The translations under genes were made by a program, and so were the position numbers. The notes under the pieces are model-generated. The model saw only the letters and a program-made list of their open reading frames with translations. It did no database searches and was not told where the DNA came from. Of a stretch of 64,000 nt of DNA, positions 9,377-20,327 are shown in pieces. Position 1 is the stretch's first letter; every line of letters begins with the position of its first letter. Source of the DNA: Marinobacter halophilus (GTDB taxonomy: Bacteria; Pseudomonadota; Gammaproteobacteria; Pseudomonadales; Oleiphilaceae); NCBI RefSeq assembly GCF_003007685.1, contig NZ_PXNN01000009.1, positions 1 through 64,000 on the forward strand, given 5' to 3'.

Positions 9377-9877
9377 ATGAGCGTTAACGATCAGAAAGCG
9401 CCTGAGCTCCAGGAAAAGCTGGTTCAGGTTAATCGCGTCGCCAAAGTAGTCAAAGGCGGCCGTATTTTTGCTTTCACCGCACTGACTGTAGTGGGTGATG
9501 GCAAAGGACGTGTTGGTTTCGGCCGTGGTAAGGCCCGGGAAGTTCCGGTGGCCATCCAGAAGGCGATGGAAGCAGCTCGCAAAAACATGGTAGACGTGGC
9601 TCTGGATGGTACGACTCTCCAGTACGCGGTCAGGGCGCAGCATGGCGGTTCCAAGGTTTACATGCAGCCTGCATCTGACGGTACCGGCATCATCGCTGGT
9701 GGCGCAATGCGTGCGGTGCTGGAAGTGGCCGGCGTGCACAACGTGCTGTCTAAGTGCTACGGATCTACCAACCCGGTAAACGTGGTACGTTCTACCATCA
9801 AGGGTCTGCAGGCAATGAAAGCGCCTGAAGATATTGCAGCCAAGCGCGGCAAATCCGTCGACGATATTCTGGGTTGA
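9377..9877 (+). CDS. rpsE: 30S ribosomal protein S5
   Basis: S5 helps decoding fidelity and mRNA unwinding, and mutations in it give spectinomycin resistance. ATG 9377 behind AGAGGTGGAG gives 166 residues (E. coli 167). The upstream in-frame GTG at 9368 lies inside that ribosome-binding site. Motifs [30 protein letters not shown] and the C-terminal [15 protein letters not shown] are conserved. Confidence 0.97.
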   Translation: MSVNDQKAPELQEKLVQVNRVAKVVKGGRIFAFTALTVVGDGKGRVGFGRGKAREVPVAIQKAMEAARKNMVDVALDGTTLQYAVRAQHGGSKVYMQPASDGTGIIAGGAMRAVLEVAGVHNVLSKCYGSTNPVNVVRSTIKGLQAMKAPEDIAAKRGKSVDDILG

Positions 9878-9881
9878 AGTC

Positions 9882-10070
9882 ATGGCGAACGCAAAAACGA
9901 TCAAAGTAACTCTGACCCGCAGCCCGATCGGCTGCCAGCCTAAGCACAAATTATGTGTGAAGGGTTTGGGTCTTCGTAAAATCGGTCATACCGTTGAAGT
10001 GGAAGATACACCCTCCATTCGTGGCATGATCAACCGGGTTAATTACCTGGTACAGGTTGAGGAGAACTAA
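9882..10070 (+). CDS. rpmD: 50S ribosomal protein L30
   Basis: L30 is a small 50S protein with a ferredoxin-like fold. The ATG at 9882, five bases after the rpsE stop, gives 62 residues (E. coli 59): [18 protein letters not shown], then the typical [21 protein letters not shown]. The start is supported by family alignment; the ribosome-binding site lies within the end of rpsE. Confidence 0.96.
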   Translation: MANAKTIKVTLTRSPIGCQPKHKLCVKGLGLRKIGHTVEVEDTPSIRGMINRVNYLVQVEEN

Positions 10071-10071
10071 G

Positions 10072-10506
10072 ATGCGTCTGAACGAACTTGCTCCGGAACC
10101 TGGTTCACGTCCTGCCGCAAGGCGCGTAGGTCGTGGTATCGGTAGCGGTCTCGGTAAAACTGGCGGTCGTGGTCACAAAGGTCTGAAAGCTCGTTCCGGT
10201 GGCTCTGTTGCTCCCGGTTTCGAGGGTGGTCAGCAGCCGTTGGCCCGTCGTCTGCCGAAGTTTGGTTTTACTTCCCGCCAGCAGCGTTACGTTGCCGAGA
10301 TTCGCCTGAACGAACTGGCGAAGGTAGACGGTGATGTAGTTGATCTGGCTGCACTGAAAAAGGCTGACATTATTCGTGAAGAAATTCGCGAGGCCAAGGT
10401 TATGCTGTCCGGCGAACTGGACCGCGCAGTAACCGTTAAAGGGCTACGTGTCACCAAAGGCGCACGCGAGGCAATCATTGCCGCGGGTGGGAAAGTCGAA
10501 GACTAA
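10072..10506 (+). CDS. rplO: 50S ribosomal protein L15
   Basis: L15 is a late-assembly 50S protein. ATG 10072 is one base after the rpmD stop and follows GAGGAG (10058-10063). It gives 144 residues, equal to E. coli. The N-terminal [13 protein letters not shown] and the glycine/arginine-rich [21 protein letters not shown] region are characteristic. It ends 17 bases before secY. Confidence 0.98.
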   Translation: MRLNELAPEPGSRPAARRVGRGIGSGLGKTGGRGHKGLKARSGGSVAPGFEGGQQPLARRLPKFGFTSRQQRYVAEIRLNELAKVDGDVVDLAALKKADIIREEIREAKVMLSGELDRAVTVKGLRVTKGAREAIIAAGGKVED

Positions 10507-10523
10507 GACGAGTCGAGGACTAA

Positions 10524-11846
10524 ATGGCCAAGACAGCATCAATGCCTGCGGGCGCCGGAAAGGGATTTGCAGAGCTGCGTTCGCGGCTCTGGTTCGTGTT
10601 TCTGGCGTTGCTGGTGTACCGTATCGGTGCCCACATTCCCGTGCCCGGCATCAACCCGGACCGTTTGGCGGCACTGTTTGATCAGAACCAGGGAACTATC
10701 CTGAGTCTGTTTAACATGTTTTCCGGTGGTGCGCTTGAGCGCATGAGTATCTTCGCACTCGGTATCATGCCGTACATCTCAGCTTCTATTATCATGCAGC
10801 TCATGACGGCGGTTAATCCGCATCTTGAGCAGCTGAAGAAGGAAGGTGAGGCTGGTCGTCGCAAGATAAGCCAGTACACGCGGTATGGTACGGTCGTCCT
10901 GGCCCTGGTTCAGGGCTTTGGTATTTCTGTGGGGTTGGCCTCTCAGGGCGTCACCTTTAACGACAGTTTCAGCTTCCATTTTGTGGCGGTTGTGTCATTC
11001 GTTTGTGGTGCCGTCTTTATGATGTGGCTTGGTGAACAGATCACCGAGCGTGGTGTCGGTAACGGCATATCCCTGCTGATTTTTGCAGGTATCGTGGCCG
11101 GTTTGCCTGGCGCCATTGGCCAGACTCTGGAGCAGGCTCGTAACGGAGAGATGAGTCTGTTGGTAGTGCTCGGTATAGGTGTTCTGGCAATTGCCGTGGT
11201 TGGCTTTGTGGTGTTCATGGAGCGCGGTCAGCGTCGTTTGACCATCAATTACGCCAAGCGTCAGCAAGGGCGTCAGGTGTTTGCTCAACAATCCAGCCAC
11301 TTACCGCTTAAGGTAAATATGGCTGGTGTTATTCCGCCGATCTTCGCGTCGTCGATTCTGTTGTTCCCGGCGTCATTGGGGCAGTGGTTCGGTCAGGGTG
11401 AAGGAATGGAGTGGTTGAGTGACATCTCCCAGGCATTGGCTCCGAGCCAACCGTTGTATATTATTCTGTTTGCCGCAGCAGTTGTTTTCTTCTGCTTCTT
11501 CTATACAGCCCTGATGTACAACCCTAAGGAAGTGGCGGATAACCTCAAGCGTTCCGGCGCGTTTATCCCGGGCATACGCCCAGGAGAGCAGACTGCCAAG
11601 TACATCGATGGTGTACTGACCCGTCTGACGTTGTTCGGGGCTATGTATATTGCAGCGGTGTCCCTGTTCCCTCAGTTTCTGATGGTTGCAGGTAATGTAC
11701 CTTTCTATCTTGGTGGTACGTCACTGCTGATTGTTGTAGTCGTGGTGATGGATTTCATGGCCCAGGTTCAGTCGCACCTGATGTCACATCAGTATGAATC
11801 GCTGATGAAGAAGTCCAATCTCAAGGGCTATGGACGGAACGGCTGA
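10524..11846 (+). CDS. secY: Preprotein translocase channel subunit SecY
   Basis: SecY is the inner-membrane channel for Sec export and membrane protein insertion, working with SecE, SecG and SecA. It has 440 residues (E. coli 443) and ten hydrophobic segments. The first segment has [12 protein letters not shown], the plug/helix 2a area follows, and the cytosolic loops contain [21 protein letters not shown] and [15 protein letters not shown]. It lies between rplO and rpmJ, as in most gammaproteobacteria. Confidence 0.98.
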   Translation: MAKTASMPAGAGKGFAELRSRLWFVFLALLVYRIGAHIPVPGINPDRLAALFDQNQGTILSLFNMFSGGALERMSIFALGIMPYISASIIMQLMTAVNPHLEQLKKEGEAGRRKISQYTRYGTVVLALVQGFGISVGLASQGVTFNDSFSFHFVAVVSFVCGAVFMMWLGEQITERGVGNGISLLIFAGIVAGLPGAIGQTLEQARNGEMSLLVVLGIGVLAIAVVGFVVFMERGQRRLTINYAKRQQGRQVFAQQSSHLPLKVNMAGVIPPIFASSILLFPASLGQWFGQGEGMEWLSDISQALAPSQPLYIILFAAAVVFFCFFYTALMYNPKEVADNLKRSGAFIPGIRPGEQTAKYIDGVLTRLTLFGAMYIAAVSLFPQFLMVAGNVPFYLGGTSLLIVVVVVMDFMAQVQSHLMSHQYESLMKKSNLKGYGRNG

Positions 11847-11881
11847 TATACAGTTGTTCCCCTTGAAAACTGGAGTCGACA

Positions 11882-11995
11882 ATGAAAGTACGCGCTTCGG
11901 TAAAGAAAATTTGCCGTAACTGCAAAGTAATTCGTCGCAATGGCGCAGTAAGAGTCATCTGCACGGAACCTCGCCACAAGCAGCGTCAGGGCTGA
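11882..11995 (+). CDS. rpmJ: 50S ribosomal protein L36, zinc-binding type
   Basis: L36 is the smallest 50S protein. This 37-residue frame starts [15 protein letters not shown] and ends EPRHKQRQG. The zinc ligands Cys11, Cys14, Cys27 and His32 are all present, so it is the C-plus form. It lies 35 bases after secY, behind GGAG (11871-11874). It closes the spc section and is followed by the separate promoter of the alpha operon. It is short enough to be missed by length filters. Confidence 0.97.
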   Translation: MKVRASVKKICRNCKVIRRNGAVRVICTEPRHKQRQG

Positions 11996-12045
11996 TCCTT
12001 CGGGAAAAGTACTGATTCTGCAAAAGGGGTACGGAATAGTAGCGC

Positions 12046-12075
12046 TTGACTTGCTTGCAGGTCAGGCGCTATTAT
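12046..12075 (+). promoter_or_regulatory. Sigma70 promoter of the alpha operon
   Basis: TTGACT (12046-12051) and TATTAT (12070-12075) are 18 bases apart. The start of transcription would be near 12082, giving a leader of about 55 bases before rpsM. A ten-base inverted repeat with one mismatch (12041-12050 and 12061-12070) overlaps the -35 and spacer. Confidence 0.75.
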
Positions 12076-12136
12076 TTCGCGCCCGTTTTGTAGCGGAAAA
12101 TTCACACAGCAAAGCTTTGAACGCGGAGTAATTTGG

Positions 12137-12493
12137 ATGGCACGTATAGCCGGTGTCAATATACCCGATCACAAACATGCTGTTATCTCGCTCACCTACA
12201 TTTTTGGTGTTGGCAAGACAACAGCCCAGAAGCTTTGCGATGCAACCGGCGTTAAGCCGGACGTCAAGGTCAAAGACCTTAGCGACGAGCAGCTTGAATC
12301 CCTTCGTTCTGAAGTGGGCAAGTTTACCGTCGAAGGCGATTTGCGTCGTGAAGTACAGATGAACATCAAGCGTTTGAAGGATCTCGGTTGCTTCCGTGGT
12401 CTGCGCCACCGTCATGGACTACCCGTCCGTGGCCAGCGCACCAAGACCAACGCCCGCACCCGTAAAGGTCCACGCAAACCTATTCGTAAGTAA
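12137..12493 (+). CDS. rpsM: 30S ribosomal protein S13
   Basis: S13 binds the 30S head and forms intersubunit bridges. It has 118 residues, as in E. coli. [19 protein letters not shown] opens it, and the basic C-terminal tail [15 protein letters not shown] reaches the P site in known structures. It is the first gene behind the promoter at 12046-12075, with GCGGAG (12122-12127) as ribosome-binding site. Confidence 0.98.
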   Translation: MARIAGVNIPDHKHAVISLTYIFGVGKTTAQKLCDATGVKPDVKVKDLSDEQLESLRSEVGKFTVEGDLRREVQMNIKRLKDLGCFRGLRHRHGLPVRGQRTKTNARTRKGPRKPIRK

Positions 12494-12506
12494 CAGGTAG
12501 GCAAAC

Positions 12507-12896
12507 ATGGCAAAGCCAGGTACACGTACCCGTAAAAAGGTGAAAAAGACGGTTGTTGATGGCGTCGCGCACATTCACGCGTCCTTCAATAACACCATCG
12601 TGACCATTTCGGACCGTCAGGGCAACGTCCTGTCCTGGGCCACCTCTGGTGGTTCTGGTTTCCGCGGCTCACGTAAGAGTACACCTTTTGCTGCGCAGGT
12701 AGCAGCTGAAAGAGCCGGTAATGCGGCTGCTGAATACGGCCTTAAAAACCTGGACGTAGAGGTTAAGGGTCCTGGGCCCGGACGTGAATCTGCAGTTCGC
12801 GCGCTTAATTCGTGCGGCTACAAGATCACTAACATCACTGATGTAACGCCGATTCCCCATAACGGCTGTCGTCCGCCCAAGAAGCGCCGCGTCTAA
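12507..12896 (+). CDS. rpsK: 30S ribosomal protein S11
   Basis: S11 lies on the 30S platform near the mRNA exit. It has 129 residues, the E. coli length. [19 protein letters not shown], the [13 protein letters not shown] [17 protein letters not shown] segment and the C-terminal [18 protein letters not shown] are conserved. It sits 13 bases after rpsM. Confidence 0.98.
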   Translation: MAKPGTRTRKKVKKTVVDGVAHIHASFNNTIVTISDRQGNVLSWATSGGSGFRGSRKSTPFAAQVAAERAGNAAAEYGLKNLDVEVKGPGPGRESAVRALNSCGYKITNITDVTPIPHNGCRPPKKRRV

Positions 12897-12914
12897 CACA
12901 GGAGACAGTGAAAT

Positions 12915-13535
12915 ATGGCTCGTTATATAGGCCCGAAGTGCAAGCTGTCTCGTCGTGAAGGGACAGATCTTTTTCTGAAGAGCGGCGTTCGCGCGCTCGA
13001 TACAAAGTGCAACATCGAGACTCCGCCAGGTATGCATGGCGCGCGTCGCGGTCGTCTGTCCGAGTACGGCGTACAGCTTCGTGAAAAACAGAAAGTTCGT
13101 CGTATCTACGGTGTACTGGAGAAGCAGTTCCGTAGCTACTACAAAGAGGCTGCCCGTCTGAAGGGTGCAACCGGTGAGAACCTGCTGCAACTTCTGGAAG
13201 GTCGTCTGGATAACGTTGTTTACCGCATGGGTTTTGGTTCAACCCGTGCAGAGTCCCGTCAGCTCGTGTCTCACAAGGCAATCCTGGTTAACGATAAGCC
13301 GGTGAATATTCCGTCTTACCAGGTCAAGCCGGGTGACGTTGTGAGCGTGCGTGAAAAAGCCAAGAACCAGTTGCGCGTAAAAGGTGCTCTGGATCTGGCT
13401 GGTGGTCGCGCACCGGTAAGCTGGGTAGAGGTTGACGCCAACAAGATGGCCGGCGTTTACAAGTCAGTACCTGAGCGTATTGAACTGCCTGCCGACATCA
13501 ACGAGAACCTCATCGTCGAGCTTTACTCTAAGTAA
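12915..13535 (+). CDS. rpsD: 30S ribosomal protein S4
   Basis: S4 starts 30S assembly and in E. coli represses the alpha operon. It has 206 residues, equal to E. coli. Only Cys9 and Cys32 are present in the N-terminal region, so this is the zinc-independent form. The S4 RNA-binding domain ([30 protein letters not shown]) is intact near residues 94-125. AGGAG (12900-12904) precedes the start. Confidence 0.98.
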   Translation: MARYIGPKCKLSRREGTDLFLKSGVRALDTKCNIETPPGMHGARRGRLSEYGVQLREKQKVRRIYGVLEKQFRSYYKEAARLKGATGENLLQLLEGRLDNVVYRMGFGSTRAESRQLVSHKAILVNDKPVNIPSYQVKPGDVVSVREKAKNQLRVKGALDLAGGRAPVSWVEVDANKMAGVYKSVPERIELPADINENLIVELYSK

Positions 13536-13570
13536 AGCCCAGTTAGCAACGATAGTAGATAGGGGCGTCT

Positions 13571-14575
13571 ATGCAGCGTTCAGTACATGAGTTATTGACA
13601 CCTCGTACCATTGACGTGAAGGAAGCTGGTGCCACGCGCGCCAAGGTGACGCTGGAGCCGCTTGAGCGCGGTTTCGGACACACCCTGGGTAGCGCGCTGC
13701 GGCGGATTCTTTTGTCTTCGATGCCGGGCTGCGCCGTTACTGAAGCACAGATTGACGGTGTCCTGCACGAGTACAGCGCCATTGAAGGTGTCCAGGAAGA
13801 CGTGATTGAGATTCTTTTGAATCTCAAGGGCGTCGCCGTGAAGATGAACAGCCGTGACGATGCTGAGCTAACCCTCAGCAAGAAAGGTCCGGGTGTGGTG
13901 ACTGCCGGCGATATCAAGCTGGACCACGATGTGGAAATTGCCAACCCTGACCACGTTATCTGTCACCTGAGCGAAAATGGCGAAGTGAACATGCGTCTGC
14001 GTATTGCGCGTGGTCGCGGCTATGAGCCGGCGGATCAGCGCGGTCTGGATGAGGACGAAACTCGTGCCATCGGACGTCTGCAGCTTGATGCTACGTTTAG
14101 CCCGGTTCGCAGAGTGGCTTATGCCGTCGAAAGCGCGCGGGTTGAACAGCGTACAGATCTGGACAAGCTGGTTATTGATCTGGAGACTAATGGCACTATC
14201 GATCCGGAAGAAGCAATCCGCCGGGCCGCGACCATTCTCCAGCAGCAACTGGCCGTGTTCGTTGATTTTGATCATGAGAAAGAACCCGAGCGTGTTGAAG
14301 AAGAGGAAGAAATCGATCCGATTCTGCTACGTCCGGTTGATGATCTTGAATTGACTGTGCGTTCAGCTAACTGCTTGAAGGCAGAAAATATTTACTATAT
14401 CGGCGATCTTATTCAGCGCACGGAAGTGGAGCTGCTGAAGACGCCTAACCTTGGCAAAAAGTCGCTTACTGAGATCAAGGACGTTCTGGCGTCCCGTGGT
14501 TTGTCTCTGGGAATGCGTCTTGATAACTGGCCGCCGGCAAGCCTTCGTGGTGATGACCGGGTTCTGGGCGGTTAA
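13571..14575 (+). CDS. rpoA: RNA polymerase alpha subunit
   Basis: The alpha dimer nucleates RNA polymerase assembly, and its C-terminal domain binds UP elements and activators. It has 334 residues (E. coli 329). The N-terminal domain holds [26 protein letters not shown]. An acidic linker ([13 protein letters not shown]) follows near residue 240. The C-terminal domain has [17 protein letters not shown] and [22 protein letters not shown]. It is the fourth gene of the alpha operon. Confidence 0.99.
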   Translation: MQRSVHELLTPRTIDVKEAGATRAKVTLEPLERGFGHTLGSALRRILLSSMPGCAVTEAQIDGVLHEYSAIEGVQEDVIEILLNLKGVAVKMNSRDDAELTLSKKGPGVVTAGDIKLDHDVEIANPDHVICHLSENGEVNMRLRIARGRGYEPADQRGLDEDETRAIGRLQLDATFSPVRRVAYAVESARVEQRTDLDKLVIDLETNGTIDPEEAIRRAATILQQQLAVFVDFDHEKEPERVEEEEEIDPILLRPVDDLELTVRSANCLKAENIYYIGDLIQRTEVELLKTPNLGKKSLTEIKDVLASRGLSLGMRLDNWPPASLRGDDRVLGG

Positions 14576-14608
14576 TCGCCGATTAGTTTAAGGTAAGGAA
14601 TCAGAGCA

Positions 14609-15007
14609 ATGCGTCATCGTAAGAGTGGTCGTAAGTTCAACAGGACCAGTGCGCATCGCAAGGCCATGTTCCGTAACATGACTGCGTCACTGGTTGAGCA
14701 CGAGCTGATCAAAACGACGCTCCCGAAAGCGAAAGAACTGCGTCGGGTAGCAGAGCCGTTGATCACGCTCGCAAAGAATGATTCGGTTGCAAATCGTCGT
14801 CTGGCGTTCTCACGCCTGCGTAACGATGCTGTGGTTGCCAAGCTCTTTAATGAGATTGGTCCCCGCTACAGCGAGCGTCCGGGTGGATACCTTCGGGTCC
14901 TGAAATGTGGTTTCCGCGCTGGTGACAATGCTCCTATGGCATTTGTTGAACTGGTCGGTCGTCCGTTGGACATCGAAGCAGAAGAAATGGACGACAACGA
15001 AGAGTAG
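14609..15007 (+). CDS. rplQ: 50S ribosomal protein L17
   Basis: L17 lies near the peptide exit. It has 132 residues (E. coli 127), with [24 protein letters not shown] and [14 protein letters not shown]. The C-terminus ends in an acidic run ([10 protein letters not shown]). AAGG (14591-14597 area) precedes it. It is the last gene of the ribosomal block and is followed 19 bases later by a strong terminator. Confidence 0.98.
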   Translation: MRHRKSGRKFNRTSAHRKAMFRNMTASLVEHELIKTTLPKAKELRRVAEPLITLAKNDSVANRRLAFSRLRNDAVVAKLFNEIGPRYSERPGGYLRVLKCGFRAGDNAPMAFVELVGRPLDIEAEEMDDNEE

Positions 15008-15026
15008 TATCTTCTGGGTCATCCAT

Positions 15027-15062
15027 AAAAAAACCGGGTTCCGAAAGGCTCCCGGTTTTTTT
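15027..15062. terminator. Bidirectional terminator between rplQ and uvrA
   Basis: AAAAAAACCGGG (15027-15038) pairs perfectly with CCCGGTTTTTTT (15051-15062). Inside, CC-GAAA-GG forms a second small stem with a GNRA-like loop. T runs exist on both strands, so it can end both rplQ (+) and uvrA (-), which converge here. Confidence 0.95.
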
Positions 15063-15082
15063 ATGTCAAAATTTTGTGCTTT

Positions 15083-17914
15083 CTATTTGCCCTGTCTTTC
15101 CAGCAATGGCTTCAGGTAATGGCCGGTGTGCGATGCAGCGATTTCGGCTACTGCTTCCGGCGTGCCCTCTGCGATGATCTGCCCTCCGCCGGAACCGCCT
15201 TCCGGGCCCAGGTCGATGATCCAATCCGCAGTTTTGATAATGTCGAGATTGTGCTCGATGACCACAATAGTGTTGCCGTGGTCTCGTAGCCTCTGAAGAA
15301 CGTTCAGCAGCTGCTGAATGTCGTAGAAATGCAGGCCGGTTGTGGGCTCGTCTAGGATGTACAAGGTCTTTCCGGTATCCCGCTTCGACAGTTCCTTGGC
15401 AAGCTTCACCCGTTGGGCTTCACCGCCGGACAAGGTGACCGCACTTTGGCCCAGGCGGATGTAGGACAAGCCTACATCGATGAGGGTCTGTAGTTTTCTT
15501 GCCAGGAAGGGTACAGCGTCAAAGAACACGCGACCCTCTTCGACCGTCATGTCGAGCACTTCGTGGATGTTCTTGCCTTTGAAGCGAACCTCCAGTGTTT
15601 CGCGGTTGTAGCGCTTCCCTTTACAGATGTCGCAGGGCACGTAGACGTCGGGAAGGAAATGCATTTCTACTTTGATTACGCCGTCGCCCTGACAAGCTTC
15701 GCATCGGCCGCCCTTGACGTTGAATGAAAAGCGCCCAGGCTTATAGCCTCGTGAGCGGGCTTCCTGGGTGCCAGAAAACAGTTCGCGAATGGGAGTGAAC
15801 AGGCCGGTGTAGGTGGCCGGATTGGAGCGTGGCGTGCGGCCGATCGGGCTCTGGTCGATGTCGATGACTTTGTCGAGCTGATCCAGACCCTGGAGGTTCT
15901 GGTAGGGCGCATGGCTGAGCGTGGTGGCCTTGTTCAGTTTGGCTGCCGCGACCGGATACAGGGTGCTGTTGATTAGCGTCGATTTGCCAGAGCCCGATAC
16001 GCCGGTCACGCAAGTCATTACGCCGAGCGGCAGGGTGAGAGTTACGTCCCGTAGGTTGTTGCCGGTGGCGCCAGACAGCACCAGTGTTTGACCGTTGCCC
16101 TTGTTACGGGTGGCCGGTATTGCGATTTCTTTTTCGCCGCACAAGTATTGGCCGGTGAGCGAGTTTTTGTTGGCAATGATGTCTGCCGGGGTACCCTTTG
16201 CAACCACGTGGCCGCCGTGCACGCCTGCACCGGGGCCGATATCGATTACGTAATCGGCCGCACGGATGGCGTCTTCGTCGTGTTCGACCACGATTACGGT
16301 ATTGCCCAGGTCCCTGAGGTGGGTGAGGGTGGTCAGTAGGCGGTCATTGTCACGCTGGTGCAGACCAATTGAAGGCTCATCCAGGATGTACATAACGCCC
16401 ACCAGGCCCGCGCCGATCTGGCTGGCCAGGCGAATGCGCTGGGCTTCACCGCCAGAGAGAGTGTCGGCACTGCGCTCCAGGGTGAGGTATTCGAGGCCGA
16501 CGTTGACCAGAAATTGCAAGCGTTGGCGCACTTCTTTCAGGATTTTTTCAGCAATCTCGCCCTTGCGGCCAGGCAGAGCCAGTTCGCTGAAGTAACGATG
16601 GGCATCACCCACGGGCAAGTGGGTGATGTTTGATATATTGCGCTCTTCAATGAAAACGTTGCGTGCACTCTGGCGTAGCCTTGAACCGCCGCAGTCTTTG
16701 CAGGGCTGGGTGCTCAGGTTGCGGGCCAGCTCTTCGCGCATGCTCTGGGAGTCGGTTTCACGATAGCGTCGTTCCAGGTTGGGCAGGATGCCTTCGAACG
16801 GGTGTGCCCTCTCCATGATCTGGCCGCGGGAATTGACGTAGCGGAACGGAATGTCTTCGCCGCCGGAGCCGTTGAGCAGCACCGTCTGAAATTCCTCCGG
16901 TAACTCCTCCCAGGGGATTTCAAGGTCGATGCCGTAGTGCTCTGCGACACTGGACAGCATCTGGAAATAGTAGACCGCTCGTCGATCCCAGCCCTTGATA
17001 GCGCCGGAGGCCAGGGTCGCCTCCGGGTTCTGGATCATTTTTTCGGGGTCGAAAAACTGCTTCACGCCCAGTCCATCACAGGTTGGGCAGGCACCGGCGG
17101 GGTTGTTGAACGAGAACAACTTGGGTTCGAGTTCGCTGAGTGCGTATCCGCACTGGGTGCAGGCGTAGCGGGCAGAAAATGTGTGCTGCTCGCCCGGGCC
17201 GGACATCGGGGCCACCAGTGCAATGCCGTCGGCCAGTTCAAGGGCGGTTTCAAAGCTTTCAGCGAGGCGCTGCTCGAGGCCGGGTTTGACCTTGAAGCGG
17301 TCGACCACCACATCAATCTGGTGTTTGCGCTTCTTGTCCAGTTCCGGCACGTCATCAATGTCGTAAACCGTGCCGTCAACCCGCAGCCTGATAAAGCCCT
17401 GGCTGCGCATGGTATCAATCACCTGTAGGTGTTCGCCTTTTCGATCCCGGATAATCGGCGCCAGGATCATCAGCTTGCTGTCCTCGGGCATTGCCAGCAC
17501 AAGGTCTACCATCTGGCTGACGGTCTGGGCTTCCAGGGGCTGGCCATGTTCAGGGCAGCGGGGTTCGCCGGCGCGAGCAAACAGCAGGCGCAGATAATCG
17601 TAGATCTCGGTAATGGTGCCGACGGTGGAGCGGGGGTTGTGAGACGTTGATTTCTGTTCGATGGATATGGCGGGCGACAAGCCTTCAATGTGATCGACGT
17701 CGGGCTTTTCCATCATCGACAAGAACTGCCGGGCATAGGTAGACAGAGATTCCACGTAACGGCGCTGACCTTCAGCATAAAGCGTGTCGAAGGCAAGGGA
17801 TGACTTGCCTGAACCAGAAAGACCAGTAATGACAATAAGCTTGTCTCTTGGAATATCCAGGTCGATGTTCTTCAGGTTGTGCGTGCGTGCGCCTTTGATC
17901 TGGATATGGTCCAT
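15083..17914 (-). CDS. uvrA: Excinuclease ABC subunit A
   Basis: UvrA is the damage-recognition ATPase of nucleotide excision repair and loads UvrB. It has 943 residues, near the E. coli 940. It holds two ABC modules: Walker A GLSGSGKS at residues 31-38 and a second GVSGSGKST near residue 640. Two LSGGEAQR signatures and [11 protein letters not shown] / [11 protein letters not shown]alker B regions are present. The zinc modules show CTQCGY...CPTC and CEACQGDG...CDICKGKRY. It ends 21 bases from the shared terminator and diverges from yajR. No LexA box was found by eye in the upstream region. Confidence 0.99.
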   Translation of the reverse strand: MDHIQIKGARTHNLKNIDLDIPRDKLIVITGLSGSGKSSLAFDTLYAEGQRRYVESLSTYARQFLSMMEKPDVDHIEGLSPAISIEQKSTSHNPRSTVGTITEIYDYLRLLFARAGEPRCPEHGQPLEAQTVSQMVDLVLAMPEDSKLMILAPIIRDRKGEHLQVIDTMRSQGFIRLRVDGTVYDIDDVPELDKKRKHQIDVVVDRFKVKPGLEQRLAESFETALELADGIALVAPMSGPGEQHTFSARYACTQCGYALSELEPKLFSFNNPAGACPTCDGLGVKQFFDPEKMIQNPEATLASGAIKGWDRRAVYYFQMLSSVAEHYGIDLEIPWEELPEEFQTVLLNGSGGEDIPFRYVNSRGQIMERAHPFEGILPNLERRYRETDSQSMREELARNLSTQPCKDCGGSRLRQSARNVFIEERNISNITHLPVGDAHRYFSELALPGRKGEIAEKILKEVRQRLQFLVNVGLEYLTLERSADTLSGGEAQRIRLASQIGAGLVGVMYILDEPSIGLHQRDNDRLLTTLTHLRDLGNTVIVVEHDEDAIRAADYVIDIGPGAGVHGGHVVAKGTPADIIANKNSLTGQYLCGEKEIAIPATRNKGNGQTLVLSGATGNNLRDVTLTLPLGVMTCVTGVSGSGKSTLINSTLYPVAAAKLNKATTLSHAPYQNLQGLDQLDKVIDIDQSPIGRTPRSNPATYTGLFTPIRELFSGTQEARSRGYKPGRFSFNVKGGRCEACQGDGVIKVEMHFLPDVYVPCDICKGKRYNRETLEVRFKGKNIHEVLDMTVEEGRVFFDAVPFLARKLQTLIDVGLSYIRLGQSAVTLSGGEAQRVKLAKELSKRDTGKTLYILDEPTTGLHFYDIQQLLNVLQRLRDHGNTIVVIEHNLDIIKTADWIIDLGPEGGSGGGQIIAEGTPEAVAEIAASHTGHYLKPLLERQGK

Positions 17915-18051
17915 AACACCTCGCTTGGTAAAACCACCAGTATATCGTGTTCGGCTGCCCCCGGCGAAGCCGCTGTTGGTCGACTTGGGAAAACCGGGTG
18001 TCGCCCGGGAGTATCCGGGCGTGGGTAGTCCCGCAGTCTGGGTGCATCTGG

Positions 18052-18057
18052 TACAAT
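18052..18057 (+). promoter_or_regulatory. Probable -10 element of the yajR promoter
   Basis: TACAAT, preceded by CTGG. It lies in the divergent uvrA-yajR region and overlaps an upstream in-frame codon at 18056, which argues that yajR starts further down at 18116. No good -35 is visible, so this is tentative. Confidence 0.35.
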
Positions 18058-18115
18058 GCGCCGCCTGCGGTCAGCGACCGCCTACTCCTATTTCCTCAAT
18101 CCGGCACGGGAAAGC

Positions 18116-19486
18116 ATGAACGCGCTTGAAAAACGCTCTGTAACGGCTCTGGCCTCGGTATACGCCATGCGTATGCTGGGCTTGTTCATGGTGATGCCGG
18201 TTTTTGTTCTGCTTGGTAGTGACCTGCAGGGCGCAACGCCCGCGTTGATCGGGTTTGCGATCGGTGCCTATGGCTTGAGTCAGGCGCTGCTGCAGATTCC
18301 GTTTGGTCTGTTATCCGATCGGGTTGGCCGAAAGCGCATGATCTACATCGGCCTGGTGTTATTTGCCGCGGGGAGCCTGCTCGCGGCCGCTACGGATTCT
18401 ATATACGTTGTAATCGCCGGCCGGATTCTTCAGGGTGCTGGCGCCATTGCCAGTGTGCTGATGGCCCTGCTCAGCGATCTCACCCGGGAGGAAGAGCGCA
18501 CCAAGGCTATGGCCCTGGTTGGCATCACCATCGGCTTGTCTTTTTCGGTGTCGTTGGTGGCGGGTCCTCTGCTGGGCTCGGTGTGGGGGCTTTCGGGCAT
18601 ATTCTACGTAACCGCTGCTCTGGCGGTTGTGGCACTGTTTATTGTGGCCAAGGTGGTGCCCACGCCCCATACCCATAAGGTCAGTGCGGATACCCACCCA
18701 ACCCGTGAAATGGTGGCGCGAGTACTGAACGACGGCCGGTTGTTGCGCCTGGACTTCGGGATTTTCGCCTTGCATTTTGCGTTGACCGCGCTGTTTCTGG
18801 TGTTTCCCACCATGCTGCAGGACGAACTTGGCCTGGCTGGCAGCTCCCATTGGTGGTTCTACCTCACGGTTATGGTGACGTCATTTTTTGCCATGGTACC
18901 CTTCATCATATTCGGCGAGAAAAAGCGAAAGATGAAGCCGGTGCTGTGCGGTGCCATTGCCTTGCTCACACTGGCCACCGCCGGGCTGACCGGGATCGGA
19001 CAAAGTCTTTGGGCGGCCTGGGTGGTGTTGTTCTTTTTCTTTATGGCGTTCAATCTGCTGGAGGCAAGCTTGCCGTCACTGATCAGCAAAGAGGCGCCAG
19101 CAGCCAGCAAAGGCACTGCCATGGGTGTGTACTCTACGTCGCAGTTTTTTGGCGCATTTCTGGGCGGTGCTCTTGGCGGCTATTTGCTGCAGTGGGTAGG
19201 CGTCGAAGGCGTGCTCTGGTTAATGGCTGGCAACCTGGCCTTTTGGTTGCTGGTGGCGTTGACCATGCCGGTACCGAGCTACACGACCAGTGTTGTAGTG
19301 CGTTTAAAGGAAGTGGTGTCCCACGGCTTTGATGAAATTGATCAAAGCCTGCGCCATTTACCGGGCGTTCAGGATGTGGTGATTGTAGAAGAGGCCAGCA
19401 CCGCTTACCTGAAAGTCGACAAGCAGCATTTTCACGAAGATCAGCTTGCGCACTTTGAATTTGTGCGGCAGGGTAATGGGTCTTAA
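18116..19486 (+). CDS. yajR: MFS transporter with C-terminal YAM domain (YajR family)
   Basis: This is a twelve-helix major facilitator transporter of the inner membrane; the substrate of YajR is not established. ATG 18116 gives 456 residues (E. coli YajR 454). The conserved loop motif [14 protein letters not shown] is near residues 68-81, and [14 protein letters not shown] and [24 protein letters not shown] match YajR closely. After the last helix, about residues 390-456 form a small ferredoxin-like domain ([19 protein letters not shown], then [15 protein letters not shown]), as in YajR. It sits between divergent uvrA and ssb, unlike the E. coli order. Confidence 0.9.
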   Translation: MNALEKRSVTALASVYAMRMLGLFMVMPVFVLLGSDLQGATPALIGFAIGAYGLSQALLQIPFGLLSDRVGRKRMIYIGLVLFAAGSLLAAATDSIYVVIAGRILQGAGAIASVLMALLSDLTREEERTKAMALVGITIGLSFSVSLVAGPLLGSVWGLSGIFYVTAALAVVALFIVAKVVPTPHTHKVSADTHPTREMVARVLNDGRLLRLDFGIFALHFALTALFLVFPTMLQDELGLAGSSHWWFYLTVMVTSFFAMVPFIIFGEKKRKMKPVLCGAIALLTLATAGLTGIGQSLWAAWVVLFFFFMAFNLLEASLPSLISKEAPAASKGTAMGVYSTSQFFGAFLGGALGGYLLQWVGVEGVLWLMAGNLAFWLLVALTMPVPSYTTSVVVRLKEVVSHGFDEIDQSLRHLPGVQDVVIVEEASTAYLKVDKQHFHEDQLAHFEFVRQGNGS

Positions 19487-19542
19487 ACACAGGATGCGGG
19501 CAAGGACGGCACGCGTTGAGCGAAAACGATCAGGAGCGGAAG

Positions 19543-20088
19543 ATGGCACGAGGCATAAACAAGGTAATTCTCATCGGTAATCTGGGCCAGGATCCGGATA
19601 CCCGCTATACCCCGAACGGCAATGCGGTTGTGAATCTCAACCTGGCTACCGATGAAAGTTATAAGGATCGCCAGACCGGGCAGATGGTGCCAAGAACGGA
19701 ATGGCACCGGATTGTGCTGTTTGGCAAGGTCGCTGAAGTGGCCGGTCAGTATCTGCGCAAAGGCTCCAAGGTGTATATCGAAGGTCGCTTGCAAACCCGC
19801 AAATGGCAGAATAAAGAAGGACAGGACGTCTACACCACGGAGATTGTGGTCGACATCAACGGTCAGATGCAGATGCTGGACAGCCGCGGTGGCGAAGGCG
19901 GTATGAACCAGGGCGCACCCCAGGGCCGGCCCCAGCAGCAAGCCCAGCCCCAGGGTCAGCAAAACGTGCCCGCCCATAACCAGGGCGGCCAATCGGATCA
20001 GTCCGGCGGCTACAACCCGCAGAATCAGTCGCAGGGCGGTGGCATGCCGGAGCCGATTGACGACTTTGATGATGACATTCCGTTCTAG
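19543..20088 (+). CDS. ssb: Single-stranded DNA-binding protein
   Basis: SSB coats single-stranded DNA and recruits repair and replication enzymes through its C-terminal tip. ATG 19543 behind AGGAG (19531-19535) gives 181 residues. The OB fold covers about residues 1-112, starting [22 protein letters not shown] glutamine/glycine/proline-rich linker follows, and the acidic tip ends DDFDDDIPF, the protein-interaction motif. An upstream TTG at 19516 is in frame but lies before the ribosome-binding site. In E. coli ssb and uvrA share a divergent LexA-controlled region; here yajR lies between them. Confidence 0.98.
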   Translation: MARGINKVILIGNLGQDPDTRYTPNGNAVVNLNLATDESYKDRQTGQMVPRTEWHRIVLFGKVAEVAGQYLRKGSKVYIEGRLQTRKWQNKEGQDVYTTEIVVDINGQMQMLDSRGGEGGMNQGAPQGRPQQQAQPQGQQNVPAHNQGGQSDQSGGYNPQNQSQGGGMPEPIDDFDDDIPF

Positions 20089-20129
20089 GATGTACCTTAG
20101 ACTGATAGCGTAAAGTACTCGGTGTGCTG

Positions 20130-20157
20130 AAAGCCTGCGATCTCTGCAGGCTTTTTT
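20130..20157 (+). terminator. Rho-independent terminator after ssb
   Basis: AAAGCCTGC (20130-20138) pairs with GCAGGCTTT (20146-20154), followed by more T. It separates ssb from the msh operon. The 170 bases from here to mshI are AT-richer and contain a GATAAT near 20251 that could be a -10, without a clear -35. Confidence 0.92.
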
Positions 20158-20327
20158 GTTACAGACTTGCAAAATCTCCGTGAAATCACGCAAAACAACG
20201 TAGAGTTACGTTCACTTTCTCAACTACCATATAAAGCCGTGCTCAATTTGCTGATAATCTGAACACCTTTCGCTCTTCAGTTGACTGTTCGGCTGAACAA
20301 ATTAGCCCGGAAAACGCCAAGGAATTC

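Noticed and set aside
17915-18115. LexA (SOS) box before uvrA
   Set aside because: A scan by eye found no CTG-N10-CAG match; fragments such as CAGTATATCGTG do not fit.
18056-18115. Upstream start of yajR
   Set aside because: The start would lie within the probable -10 element, and the family begins at MNALEKRS.
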